Positions 53,902 to 62,038 of a stretch of DNA of 64,000 bases are shown here, piece after piece; positions within the stretch are counted from its first letter, which is position 1; each line of letters starts with the position of its first letter. The DNA comes from Rhodobacteraceae bacterium CCMM004 (GTDB lineage: Bacteria > Pseudomonadota > Alphaproteobacteria > Rhodobacterales > Rhodobacteraceae), in contig RZWH01000003.1 of the NCBI GenBank assembly GCA_004005435.1, forward strand, positions 558,001 to 622,000, in the 5' to 3' direction. Below the pieces are notes generated by a model. The model made no database searches. It was not told where the DNA came from and saw only the letters and a list, made by a program, of their open reading frames with translations. A program made the position numbers and the translations under genes.

Positions 53902-55827
53902 TCAGCCGCGGAGCGGAACCGGCCGCCGGGATTGCCAGAGCCACAGCGCGACGCCGCCCGCGATCCCGGCCAGGTTCAGTGCGGTCGCGCCGGGCATCGC
54001 GGTATGGGGCAACAGCGCGGCGAGGCCGCTGACCGCGCAAGCCAGCCGCGCACCCCCGCTCAGTCGGTGTGCCAGGAACCCGACGATGGCCGCGGTGACC
54101 AGGCCGACGCCCACCAGCGCGGTCGCCACCGCCGCGGCGTTGCCCAGCCACGAGCCCGCCAACAGGAGCTCTGGCGACGCGGCGAACAGGAACGGCACCA
54201 GGAACGCGGGCCAGGCCACACGCACCGCTTCGAACCCCGTGGCCATGGGCGGCGCCTTGGCCATGTTGGCGGCGACGAAGGCGGCGATGGCCACCGGTGG
54301 CGTCAGCATCGACAGCATCCCGAAATAGAGGACGAAGAGATGCGCCGCCATCGGCTCCAACCCCAGCTCGATCAGGGGCGGCGCCGCCAGCGACGCAAGG
54401 AGCAGATAGACCCCCACCGTCGGCAGGCCCATGCCCATGACGATGCACACCACCGCCGTGACGAGAAGCAGCGCCAGAAGCGACGATTTGCCCAACTGCA
54501 CCAGAAAGAACCCAGTGCCGAAGCTGAGACCCGACCGCGCCACGAGGCCGATGATCATGCCCGCGATGGCGCAGATCAGCACGACCTCGACCGCCGCCCG
54601 CCCCGCGCCGACCAGCGCCCGCCAGATCTCCACCGGGCGGATGCGGCCGCCGCCATAGGTGACGAAAAGGGATTGGACGAACAGCACCGCCACGGCATAG
54701 AGCGCCGCCGTCTCGGGCCTGAGGTTCAGCGCGAAGAGCCCGCCGAGCAGCACCGCGAAGGGCACGAGGATGAACCACCCCCGGCGCAGCACGCGGCCCA
54801 AAGGCGGAATGCGCTCTTCGGGCACGCGGGCGATGTTGCGCCGCCCGGCCTCGAAATCCGCGAACAGAAACAGCGAGACGTAGTAGAGCAGCGACGGCAC
54901 CAGCGCCGCCACCAGCACGGTGCCATAGCTGACCTGGAGGTTCTCGGCCAACAGGAACGCCGCGGCGCCCATGATCGGCGGCATAAGCTGGCCGCCGGTG
55001 GAGGCCGACGCCTCGATCGCCGCGGCGGTCTTGGGCGAATAGCCGCCCTCCTTCATCAGCGGGATGGTGATCGCGCCGGTGGAGGCGACGTTGGACACCG
55101 CCGAGCCCGAGATCGAGCCGAAGAAGGCCGAGCCGAGGATCGCGATCTTTCCCGCCCCGCCGCGGCGGCGCCCTGCCAGAGCCAGGCTGAGGTCCGAGAA
55201 GAAGGCCGAGCCGCCTGTGGCGAGGAGGAGCTGCGCCAGGATCAGGAACGGCACCACCACCGCCACGGCGATGTAGAGCGCGGCTCCGACCATGGAGGCC
55301 GAGTCGAGGGCGAGGAACACCACGAGGCGGTCGGGGTTGATCGACCGGCTCTGGAGCGGCCCCGTCAGGTGCGATGAGAACAGCGCATAGAGACACACGA
55401 TCCCGAGGATGACGATCAGGGCAAGGCCCATCGCCCGCCGCACCGCCTCCAACAGCAACGGCAGCGTGAGGCACGACACGATGAGCGCCTCGGTCGGGTG
55501 ATAGAACACGTTCTGGCTGAGCACCGGGAACCGGACGACCAGATAGGCCCCGAGCACCAGAGCGGTCAGCGCCAGCCCCTTGTCCAGCGCCGAGGGCGAG
55601 GCGTCGGCATGGCCGCTCTTCGCCCGCCGGGTCAGAAAGGTGATGGCGATGGAGACGGTCAGCGCCGCGATCAGCACCTGTTCGGAGTAGATGCGCCATC
55701 CGACCCAGAGCGGCAGCGACGACGACCAAAAGATCGACGCCCCCGCCACCAGGGCGGCGAGCCCGGCCACCACGGCGGCCAGCGCCGCTCCGGGACCGGC
55801 GGCGTCGGGATCGGCCACGTCGCTCAT
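53902..55827 (-). CDS. TRAP transporter fused permease subunit (TAXI type)
   Basis: A 641-residue inner-membrane protein fusing the small (DctQ-like) and large (DctM-like) TRAP permease subunits, with about 16 hydrophobic segments. Characteristic segments include SASTGGQLMPPIMGAAAFLL, GSAFFGSISGSAVSNVASTG and VMGMGLPTVGVYLLLASLAA with TPPVAIAAFVAANMAKAPPM. Transport is driven by a sodium or proton gradient. It is the last gene of the operon that contains the solute-binding protein; the gap of 70 bp between them holds no obvious promoter. Confidence 0.93.
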   Translation of the reverse strand: MSDVADPDAAGPGAALAAVVAGLAALVAGASIFWSSSLPLWVGWRIYSEQVLIAALTVSIAITFLTRRAKSGHADASPSALDKGLALTALVLGAYLVVRFPVLSQNVFYHPTEALIVSCLTLPLLLEAVRRAMGLALIVILGIVCLYALFSSHLTGPLQSRSINPDRLVVFLALDSASMVGAALYIAVAVVVPFLILAQLLLATGGSAFFSDLSLALAGRRRGGAGKIAILGSAFFGSISGSAVSNVASTGAITIPLMKEGGYSPKTAAAIEASASTGGQLMPPIMGAAAFLLAENLQVSYGTVLVAALVPSLLYYVSLFLFADFEAGRRNIARVPEERIPPLGRVLRRGWFILVPFAVLLGGLFALNLRPETAALYAVAVLFVQSLFVTYGGGRIRPVEIWRALVGAGRAAVEVVLICAIAGMIIGLVARSGLSFGTGFFLVQLGKSSLLALLLVTAVVCIVMGMGLPTVGVYLLLASLAAPPLIELGLEPMAAHLFVLYFGMLSMLTPPVAIAAFVAANMAKAPPMATGFEAVRVAWPAFLVPFLFAASPELLLAGSWLGNAAAVATALVGVGLVTAAIVGFLAHRLSGGARLACAVSGLAALLPHTAMPGATALNLAGIAGGVALWLWQSRRPVPLRG

Positions 55828-55897
55828 GCGCGCAGGGCGGCCCCGGCGCGGGGGGCGCCGTCACCCCCCGTCCCCGGCCCCGCCGTCGCGGCTGGGC

Positions 55898-56839
55898 TCA
55901 GCGGTCCCAGACGCCCATCTCCTCGTAGAACCGGATGGCGCCGGGGTGATAGTCCAGGCCCACGTCCTTGGCCATCGCCTCCTTGGCGAAGCCGCGCCAG
56001 AACGGGCCACCGGCCAGCAGGTCCTCTTCCTTCTCCCACAGCGCCTTGACCGCGGCATAGACCATGTCGTCGGGCGTGTCGGCGGAGGCGAAGAAGGTGT
56101 AGTCGAAGACGTTCACATAGGTCGGCTCGTCGATGCCGGGGATCCCGGCGTCGGGCCCGATCTCTTCGAGATAGCTCTGAGGCAGGTAGTCGTTCATCGC
56201 CGCGACGGCCTCTTCGGAGGGATCGTAGCTGAGATACTTGATGCCGAAGGTGGCGTCGTACTCGCGGCTGTTGGCGGCGCCCACGACCACGATGGTCACG
56301 TCCGACGACCCCTCGGCAAAGGACGCCCACATGCGCGGGAAGTTCGGAACCGCGACACCCTCGATGTCGTCCATGGTCATCCCGGCATTCGCCAGATACG
56401 CCTTGGTGATGAAGTCGCCCAGCGCGCCCTCGGTAAAGACCGGCGCGCGCTTGCCCTTGAGATCGGCGATGCTGTCGATGCCGGAATCGGCCCGCACGAT
56501 GTATCCGTTGCGGAACGGCATGAGCGTGGCGACCATCCGCAGGTTCGGGTTCGGGCGCCCCTCGGACATGCCGGTGCCGGTCACGGCATAGGTGTATTGC
56601 ACCACATTGGCGATGCCGAACTCCAGCTCGCCGGCATTGACCAGGGGAATGTAATCGGCGGTGTTGGCCAACTCCTGGGGCCGGACCTGGAGCTCCGACG
56701 CCTCGGAGATGGCGGCGGCCATGGTGCGGCCGATCTGGCTGGTGCCGCCGGTGGCGGTCGATCCGAGCGCGGCCACCTGGGCCAGCGCCGTCCCGGCGGT
56801 CAGGGCCAGCGCCGCGGCGCCGATCAGCAGATGTCTCAT
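55898..56839 (-). CDS. TAXI family TRAP transporter solute-binding protein
   Basis: A 313-residue periplasmic protein with signal peptide (RHLLIGAAALALTAGTALAQ). The TAXI pattern is visible: ALGSTATGGTSQIGRTMAAA, QELANTADYIPLVNAGELEF, IANVVQYTYAVTG, LMPFRNGYIVRADSGI and GALGDFITKAYLANAGMTMD. Related proteins bind glutamate or other dicarboxylic acids, but the ligand here is better guessed from the operon, which encodes a monooxygenase and a racemase/isomerase-fold enzyme. The ATG after AGGGAGA is chosen. Confidence 0.92.
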   Translation of the reverse strand: MRHLLIGAAALALTAGTALAQVAALGSTATGGTSQIGRTMAAAISEASELQVRPQELANTADYIPLVNAGELEFGIANVVQYTYAVTGTGMSEGRPNPNLRMVATLMPFRNGYIVRADSGIDSIADLKGKRAPVFTEGALGDFITKAYLANAGMTMDDIEGVAVPNFPRMWASFAEGSSDVTIVVVGAANSREYDATFGIKYLSYDPSEEAVAAMNDYLPQSYLEEIGPDAGIPGIDEPTYVNVFDYTFFASADTPDDMVYAAVKALWEKEEDLLAGGPFWRGFAKEAMAKDVGLDYHPGAIRFYEEMGVWDR

Positions 56840-56858
56840 GTCATTCTCCCTGTTTTTC

Positions 56859-57656
56859 TTAGTGCTGTTCGAAGAGCGGCCCATGGCCGGGAAAGCGGTC
56901 GTCGATGCCCATGGTCCTGAGCGCGTGCCAGTAGGTGGCCGCGTTGATCGCGATGCAGGGCTTGCCCAGCTCGTCCCAGAGGTCGAGGCACAGGCGGCAC
57001 ATGCTGAGGTTCGTACCCACCTGCACGATGGCGTCCACGTCGTCGCCGTCGATCTCCTGCGCCACCTGCCTCAGCGTCGCGGCAGAGGTGTGGGCGATGG
57101 CCACCGGCGAGGGCCGTTTCAGCCCGCGGAACCGCACCACGTCGAAGCCGCAGTCCTGAAAGAACCGGGTGACGTTGCGGTCGGAGACGGGGAAATAGGG
57201 CGAGATCACCGCGATCCGCTTGGCCCCGAAGAGGTTGAGCGCCGCCTCGCAGGCAAAGCTCCCCGCCGAGACACCGACCCCGCAGTGATCGCTCAGCGCG
57301 TGCATCCGCCGCTCGCTGGCGTCGCGGCCGTCCCAGAACATCAGCGCCGACATGCCCATGACCAGGTAGTCGGGCGCGCAGGTCATGCAGCGGTCCACGG
57401 CGTCGTAGAGCGTCGCGCCGATGGCCTCGACCAGGGCCACGAAGTCCTCGTCGCTGGCGACGTGCATGTCGGGGACGTGGATGCGGCCGTAGTGATTGGT
57501 GACGCCGGGCACGCGCAGGTCGTCCATGTCGGGTTGCACGATGGTGTTGGTGGACGGCGCCACGACGGCGAACTTGGCCCGCCAGCCCAGCGCGTCGCGT
57601 CCCTCCACCGGCGTCATCGCGGCGGGGTCGCGGGGGGGCGCCGCGGGCCCGCTCAC
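56859..57656 (-). CDS. Asp/Glu racemase superfamily enzyme (maleate isomerase/arylmalonate decarboxylase-like)
   Basis: 265 residues with the two-lobed Asp/Glu/hydantoin racemase fold; KFAVVAPSTNTIVQPDMDDL near residue 28 and VTNHYGRIHVPDM are typical of the maleate isomerase and AMDase branch. The two positions where relatives carry catalytic cysteines read VMGMSALMFWDG (~99-110) and VQVGTNLSMC (~211-220), so neither shows the usual Cys, though several other Cys residues are nearby. The exact reaction is therefore open. The GTG, preceded by GGAGG and overlapping the GntR stop, is preferred to the internal ATG, which has no ribosome site. Confidence 0.82.
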   Translation of the reverse strand: MSGPAAPPRDPAAMTPVEGRDALGWRAKFAVVAPSTNTIVQPDMDDLRVPGVTNHYGRIHVPDMHVASDEDFVALVEAIGATLYDAVDRCMTCAPDYLVMGMSALMFWDGRDASERRMHALSDHCGVGVSAGSFACEAALNLFGAKRIAVISPYFPVSDRNVTRFFQDCGFDVVRFRGLKRPSPVAIAHTSAATLRQVAQEIDGDDVDAIVQVGTNLSMCRLCLDLWDELGKPCIAINAATYWHALRTMGIDDRFPGHGPLFEQH

Positions 57657-58399
57657 GGCCCATCCTCCAGAGGGATGTCGGCGGTGTGGATGAATCGATC
57701 GCCGCCGAGATGCCAGTTGAAGCTGGCGATGAGCGTCCCCTCCGCCCCCTCATAGCGGCGCAGGACCCGCAGGGACGGCGCGCCCCGGGGCTGCTCCAGC
57801 GCCTCGGCGACGCGGGCGGGCATGGCCAGGGCCTGCATCGACTGGGTCGCGCGCAGGATCGGCCGACCGATGGCGCGATAGACCGGCCCCTCGATGGCGG
57901 CGAGGTCGGGCAGAGCGGCGTCGATGTCGGTCGGCATGTAGCTCTCGATTAGACACAGCCGCTCGCCGCCCTCGGTCTGGCGTAGGGCGCGGAAGAACCC
58001 CCAGGTCTCGCCCGGCAGCCCGCCGATCAGCCCCGCCGTCTCGGCATCCAGCGTGGCGGCATGGCGGGCGAGCGGGGTCAGGCGCGTCGTCTCGGCATAG
58101 GCGCCCAGGTCGCGGATGGTGCCGTGGCGCTGGACATAGACGCCGGCGGGGGCGCGGCGGATCACCCGGCTCCCCGAGCCCTTGACCCGCGCGACCAGGC
58201 CGTCGGCCGCCAGCCGCCGCAGTGCCTCGCGCACGGTGAACCGCGACGCGCCGTAGCGGTCGCAGAGCGACGCCTCGGAGGGCAGCATCTCGCCCACCGC
58301 CGGGGCGCCCGCGGCGATGTCGGCGCGCAGGGCGTCGAGGATCTGGCGATAGCGCGGGCGCCGGGCCGTGTCGGCGAGGGTCGGCGCCGCCTGGCTCAT
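57653..58399 (-). CDS. GntR-family regulator, UTRA (HutC) type
   Basis: 248 residues: N-terminal winged HTH (RYRQILDALRADIAAGAPAV, LPSEASLCDRYGASRFTVRE, RLAADGLVARVKGSGSRV) and a C-terminal UTRA ligand-binding domain of chorismate-lyase fold (~85-240). It is encoded inside the operon it probably controls, overlapping both the monooxygenase stop (ATGA) and the next gene's start (GTGA). Operator-like sequences TGTCCAGACA and TGTCCAACA precede the operon. The ligand should be the operon's substrate or an intermediate. Confidence 0.9.
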   Translation of the reverse strand: MSQAAPTLADTARRPRYRQILDALRADIAAGAPAVGEMLPSEASLCDRYGASRFTVREALRRLAADGLVARVKGSGSRVIRRAPAGVYVQRHGTIRDLGAYAETTRLTPLARHAATLDAETAGLIGGLPGETWGFFRALRQTEGGERLCLIESYMPTDIDAALPDLAAIEGPVYRAIGRPILRATQSMQALAMPARVAEALEQPRGAPSLRVLRRYEGAEGTLIASFNWHLGGDRFIHTADIPLEDGP

Positions 58400-59601
58400 G
58401 CCACTCGGTCCAGATCGTGCAGAGACTGCAACATCGACGACCGCATGACATAGGCCCGGTGCCGTGCCGGATCCGCGGTGATGGCGCGCAACTCGTCGTG
58501 GAACGCCGCGCGTTTCTCCGGCGCGCTCTCGCGCAGCATCTCGCGGTTTTTGAGGGCCTGGGCCTGCACGGTCTCGATGGCGACCTTGCGCCGCTGCCGC
58601 TCGTAGCGGTCCATCTCGGACAGATCCGCCGCGCCGCGCCAGATCCGCCCCAGCTTCTCGGTCAGGTTGACGGCGTCGTGGATGCCGCCGTTCATCCCCA
58701 TCCCGCCCAAGGGGTTGTTGAGATGCGCCGCGTCCCCGGCGAGAAAGATGCGCCCCGCGACATAGCGGTCTGCCACCCGCTCGTGCACGCGGTAGGCGGT
58801 CTTGTGCGCGACCTCGTAAGGCGCATCGCTGGGCAGAACCGCCTGCAACCGCGCCTCGACCGTGGCGGGATCCAGGATCTCGTCGTCCGACAGGCTGGGA
58901 TCGGTGGGCAGGAGCACGCGCCACAGGGTCGGCGTCCTGAGCAGGACGAGCCACTCGTCGGGGTCGGAGATGTAGGAGATGTTGGCCAGGTCCGGGATCG
59001 CCTCGTGATAGGCAAAGGGGGTGGAGAGCGACAGAAAGATCTCGGGGATGGTCAGGCCGGGAAACTCGACATTCAGCGCCTTGCGCACCACCGATCGCGC
59101 CCCGTCGGCGCCGATCAGGTAGCGGCCGTGGAGCGTGTCGCGGCTGCCGTCGGGGCGGACGCCCGTGACCGTCACGCGGTCGGCATCCTGGCCCACGTCC
59201 TCGACCGCGAAATCGGTGTGGAACGTGCCGTCGGGGTGGTCCTCGACCGCGGCGCGGGCCGCCTCGGTCAGCTTCCACTGCTCGCATTGCAGGCGGTAGG
59301 GGTGGTCGGTCTCGTCCGCCAGAACGCCGAGGTCGAACTCGGCCACAACCCCCGTCTCGCGGTCGCGGAACTGCCACAGGGGGCACTTCAGACCCTGCGC
59401 CCGCAGCGGCGCGGCCAGACCGAGGCGGTCCAGGAAATCCAGGGTCGGCGGGTGGAAGGTGGACGCCCGCAGGTCGCGCGGCAGGTCCGGGGTCCGCTCG
59501 ACCAGGGTGACCGGGATGCCCTGCCGCAGCAGCGACACGGTCGCCACCAGCCCCACCGGGCCGGCCCCCGCCACGATCACGCGATCTTCGCTCGCCGCCA
59601 T
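58396..59601 (-). CDS. FAD-dependent monooxygenase
   Basis: 401 residues of the class A flavin monooxygenases (phenol/3-hydroxyphenylpropionate hydroxylase branch). N-terminal FAD site VIVAGAGPVGLVATVSLLRQ, DG-motif region YLIGADGARSVVRKA near 165 and the second FAD motif RIFLAGDAAHLNNPLGGMG near 285. NAD(P)H supplies electrons and the substrate is probably an aromatic or heteroaromatic acid. The ATG at MAASEDRV is chosen over an in-frame TTG upstream. It is the first gene of the five-gene operon. Confidence 0.9.
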   Translation of the reverse strand: MAASEDRVIVAGAGPVGLVATVSLLRQGIPVTLVERTPDLPRDLRASTFHPPTLDFLDRLGLAAPLRAQGLKCPLWQFRDRETGVVAEFDLGVLADETDHPYRLQCEQWKLTEAARAAVEDHPDGTFHTDFAVEDVGQDADRVTVTGVRPDGSRDTLHGRYLIGADGARSVVRKALNVEFPGLTIPEIFLSLSTPFAYHEAIPDLANISYISDPDEWLVLLRTPTLWRVLLPTDPSLSDDEILDPATVEARLQAVLPSDAPYEVAHKTAYRVHERVADRYVAGRIFLAGDAAHLNNPLGGMGMNGGIHDAVNLTEKLGRIWRGAADLSEMDRYERQRRKVAIETVQAQALKNREMLRESAPEKRAAFHDELRAITADPARHRAYVMRSSMLQSLHDLDRVA

Positions 59602-59615
59602 GCGCCCTCCACCGT

Positions 59616-59675
59616 TGTCCAACAGCTAGCAGGCCCCGCGAACCGATCAAGAAAAATTTGTCCAGACAGATTCTA
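59616..59675 (-). promoter_or_regulatory. Promoter and candidate GntR operators of the monooxygenase operon
   Basis: On the - strand TAGAAT (59675-59670) is a good -10 hexamer; no convincing -35 is seen. Immediately downstream lies the palindrome TGTCCAGACA (59659-59668) and, nearer the start codon, TGTCCAACA (59616-59624). Both have the TGT...ACA symmetry of GntR operators, and both are followed by CTAG on the + strand. Binding over the transcription start would repress the operon. Confidence 0.5.
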
Positions 59676-60123
59676 GCTCGTTGGAACCGATGCGAGAGAC
59701 CGAGCTCACCCAGCCCATGAGCCGGGCGGGCACGGTCGGGGGACGTCGTCCCGCTGGCCAACTGGTCTCAGACCAGGCGTTGCATCCCGGTCGCCGTGCA
59801 TCGGCCACTGTTGCGTCACGCTCGGCCCCCCTGTCCTGCCCGGCCACAAGCCGGGCAGCGCCGTCCCGCCCCCGGGGCGGCGCTTTTGGCCGGGACCGTG
59901 AAGCGGCCGCTGCGCCGATCCTTTTTGGAACCGTCGCCCGCCGCCTGACCGCGCCCCGGCGGAACGGCGCCGCCCTTCGTTTCCCGCGCAGATGCTGCAC
60001 CTGATCCCGAGGGCGGCGGCCGCTCTCGCGCCACGCCTCGCCGCGCCGCCCTTCGGTCCGAGGGGGTCCGTTTCCCTCCACCCGCGACCTGGTCTACGCT
60101 CGGCCGGGACGGAGGAGGCGGCG
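59676..60123. other. Non-coding region with several hairpins
   Basis: No credible gene. Visible are CTGGTCT-C-AGACCAG (59762-59776), CTGCCCGGC-CACAA-GCCGGGCAG (59836-59858) and AGCGCCG...CGGCGCT (59857-59884) followed by TTTT, the last a terminator-like structure on the + strand. Since no + strand gene ends nearby, these may insulate the divergent operons or belong to an unrecognised RNA. The ribosome site GGAGGAGG of the SDR gene closes the region. Confidence 0.45.
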
Positions 60124-60837
60124 ATGGACAGACTGGCGGTGATCGGCGGCGCGGGCGGCATCGGCCGCGCGCTTTGCGCCCGGGCGCGGTCCCAGGGGAC
60201 CGACGTGGTGGTCATGGACCTGGCCGCGTCTCTGGCCGCGCAGCCCGATACAGGGGAGCGCCGCGAGATCGACCTGGCCGATCCCGCGATGATCGCGCGC
60301 GCCTTCGACGGCCTGGGTCCCGTCGACGGGGTGGTGAACCTGGCGGGCTACATGTCGCCTCTGGCACCCCTCGCCGAGACCCCGGCCGAAACGCTGCGCG
60401 CGGTCCTGGAGACCAATCTGGCAGGCGCGGCGACCGTCTCGCGCGCGGCGCGTCCCTGGATCCGACCGGGCGGCGCGCTGGTCCACGTGGCCTCTGGCCT
60501 GGCACACAACGTCCGCCCCGGCTTCGGCCCCTATGCGATGGCCAAGGCGGGGATGATCGCACTGACCAAGACACTGGCGCTGGAATGGGCCCCGGCGGTG
60601 CGGGTCAACGCCGTGGCGCCGGGGGCGGTCGACACCGCATTCCTGCGCGGCGGCACCGGCCGGGCCGCCGCCGACGCCCCCACCGTCGACACCTCCGCCT
60701 ATGCCGCGGCCACGCCGATGGGCCGGATGGCGGTGCCCGAGGACGTGGTCGGCCCGATCCTGTTCCTCCTCGGCCCCGACGCGGGCTTCGTCACCGGACA
60801 GGTGGTGTGGGTGAACGGCGGCAACTACATGCCCTGA
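60124..60837 (+). CDS. SDR family oxidoreductase (first of two)
   Basis: 237 residues, classical short-chain dehydrogenase/reductase. Cofactor motif GGAGGIGRA near residue 7, NLAGYM in place of the usual NNAG, catalytic Ser in VHVASGLAH and the YAMAKAG Tyr-X3-Lys pair. The C-terminus FVTGQVVWVNGGNYMP is typical of 3-oxoacyl-ACP-reductase-like members. The ATG has a strong ribosome site (GGAGGAGG). The substrate is unknown; the gene is followed 32 bp later by a second SDR gene, and both may degrade or make the same alcohol. Confidence 0.9.
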   Translation: MDRLAVIGGAGGIGRALCARARSQGTDVVVMDLAASLAAQPDTGERREIDLADPAMIARAFDGLGPVDGVVNLAGYMSPLAPLAETPAETLRAVLETNLAGAATVSRAARPWIRPGGALVHVASGLAHNVRPGFGPYAMAKAGMIALTKTLALEWAPAVRVNAVAPGAVDTAFLRGGTGRAAADAPTVDTSAYAAATPMGRMAVPEDVVGPILFLLGPDAGFVTGQVVWVNGGNYMP

Positions 60838-60869
60838 CGGGCAAAACGACCTGAGCGGAGGACCACCCC

Positions 60870-61685
60870 ATGACCCCAGATCGCAGCGGCCTGTCCGGCC
60901 GGCCGGTGTTGATCACCGGAGGCGCCCGCGGCCTGGGCCGGGAAATGGCGCTCGCCCTCTCGGCCGCAGGGGCCCGCCTCGCCATCGCCGCCAGCGGCGA
61001 CAGTCCGGCCCTGCACCGCACCGCCGACGACTGTGCCGCGGCGGGCGCGCGCGAGGTGATCGCGCTCTGGGGCGATGTGGCCGATGCCGAGGTCGCCGCG
61101 CGCCTGGTCGCCGAGACCGAGACCGCCTTCGGCCGCCTCGACGTCCTGGTGAACAACGCCGGGCGGGGGATGCGCCTGGTCTCGGAGACCTTCAACACCG
61201 AGCCCACGCGGTTTTGGGAGGCCGACCCCGCCGCCTGGCGCCGGATCACCGAGATCAACACCTTGGGCCCCTTCCACCTGGCGCGCGCGGCGGTGCCCGG
61301 CATGGTCGCGCGCGGCTTCGGCAAGGTGGTGAACGTGTCGACCTCGGACCGGACGATGGTGCGGCGGGGCTATGCCCCCTACGGCCCGACCAAGGCGTAT
61401 CTGGAGGCGGCGAGCCGGATCTGGGCGCAGGACCTGGAGGGCACCGGGGTGGACGTGAACGTGCTCCTCCCCGGGGGCGCGGCCGACACCGATCTGCTGC
61501 CCCCCGCCCCCGACCGCAAGGGCGCGGACGGGATGCTGCTCGACCCCGCGGTGATGCAGGCGCCGATCCTGTGGCTGGCCTCGGACGCCTCGAACGGCGT
61601 GACCGGCGGCCGGTTCGTCGCGCGGCTCTGGGACGGGCCCGAGGCCGCGCGCGACGACACCGGCGCACCGCCCCGGCTGATGTAG
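60870..61685 (+). CDS. SDR family oxidoreductase (second of two)
   Basis: 271 residues. Cofactor site ITGGARGLGREMALALSAAG, VLVNNAGRGM, catalytic Ser in VVNVSTSDRTM and the YGPTKAY Tyr-X3-Lys motif. A LWDGPEAARDD segment near the C-terminus replaces the usual VDGG ending. ATG after GGAGGA. Together with the preceding SDR gene it forms a two-gene unit divergent from the monooxygenase operon, and may take part in the same catabolic route; this is suggested only by position. Confidence 0.9.
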   Translation: MTPDRSGLSGRPVLITGGARGLGREMALALSAAGARLAIAASGDSPALHRTADDCAAAGAREVIALWGDVADAEVAARLVAETETAFGRLDVLVNNAGRGMRLVSETFNTEPTRFWEADPAAWRRITEINTLGPFHLARAAVPGMVARGFGKVVNVSTSDRTMVRRGYAPYGPTKAYLEAASRIWAQDLEGTGVDVNVLLPGGAADTDLLPPAPDRKGADGMLLDPAVMQAPILWLASDASNGVTGGRFVARLWDGPEAARDDTGAPPRLM

Positions 61686-62038
61686 CGCGCCCCGCTGAGA
61701 TCAGCCGTCTCGCGTGGACCAATCGGCCGTCGCCCGGAACAAAGGCGATGCGGGCGGGAGGGTGGCCCAGCCCATGCGCCAGATGTTCCTTCAGGTGGTC
61801 GGCCAGTATGCCCGCCACGTCGAAGTGACAGGTCAGGTCGACGGAGGAAGTGGCCCGCGCCTGCCCCGCACAGCGCCGAGCCGTTGGGGCAGTGCGGTCG
61901 CCGACCGCGTGGGACGGGGGGCAGGAAAGTGGCGGGGTCCGTGCTCCGAACCCTTCCCGGGTAGATCTGTCGCCACCGCAGCGGCTCCGCGGGCCCAGGG
62001 CCACCGTTGAGGGCGTTCCCGCCCGGCCCGCGCGCCCG
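61686..62038. other. Region without a confident gene; possible degraded coding remnant
   Basis: 353 bp between the SDR gene and znuA. On the - strand roughly 61715-61850 reads as a protein-like stretch (SSVDLTCHFDVAGILADHLK, then EHLAHGLGHPPARIAFV) with codon-like third-position G+C, but I see no start, ribosome site or recognisable family, and the frame runs on into an antisense reading of the SDR gene. It may be the remains of a lost gene. No terminator or promoter is evident. Confidence 0.35.

Noticed and set aside
59647-60215. Several - strand frames of 70-170 codons between the monooxygenase and SDR genes
   Set aside because: They are Arg/Gly/Pro-rich, overlap hairpins and the SDR start, and show no conserved motif.
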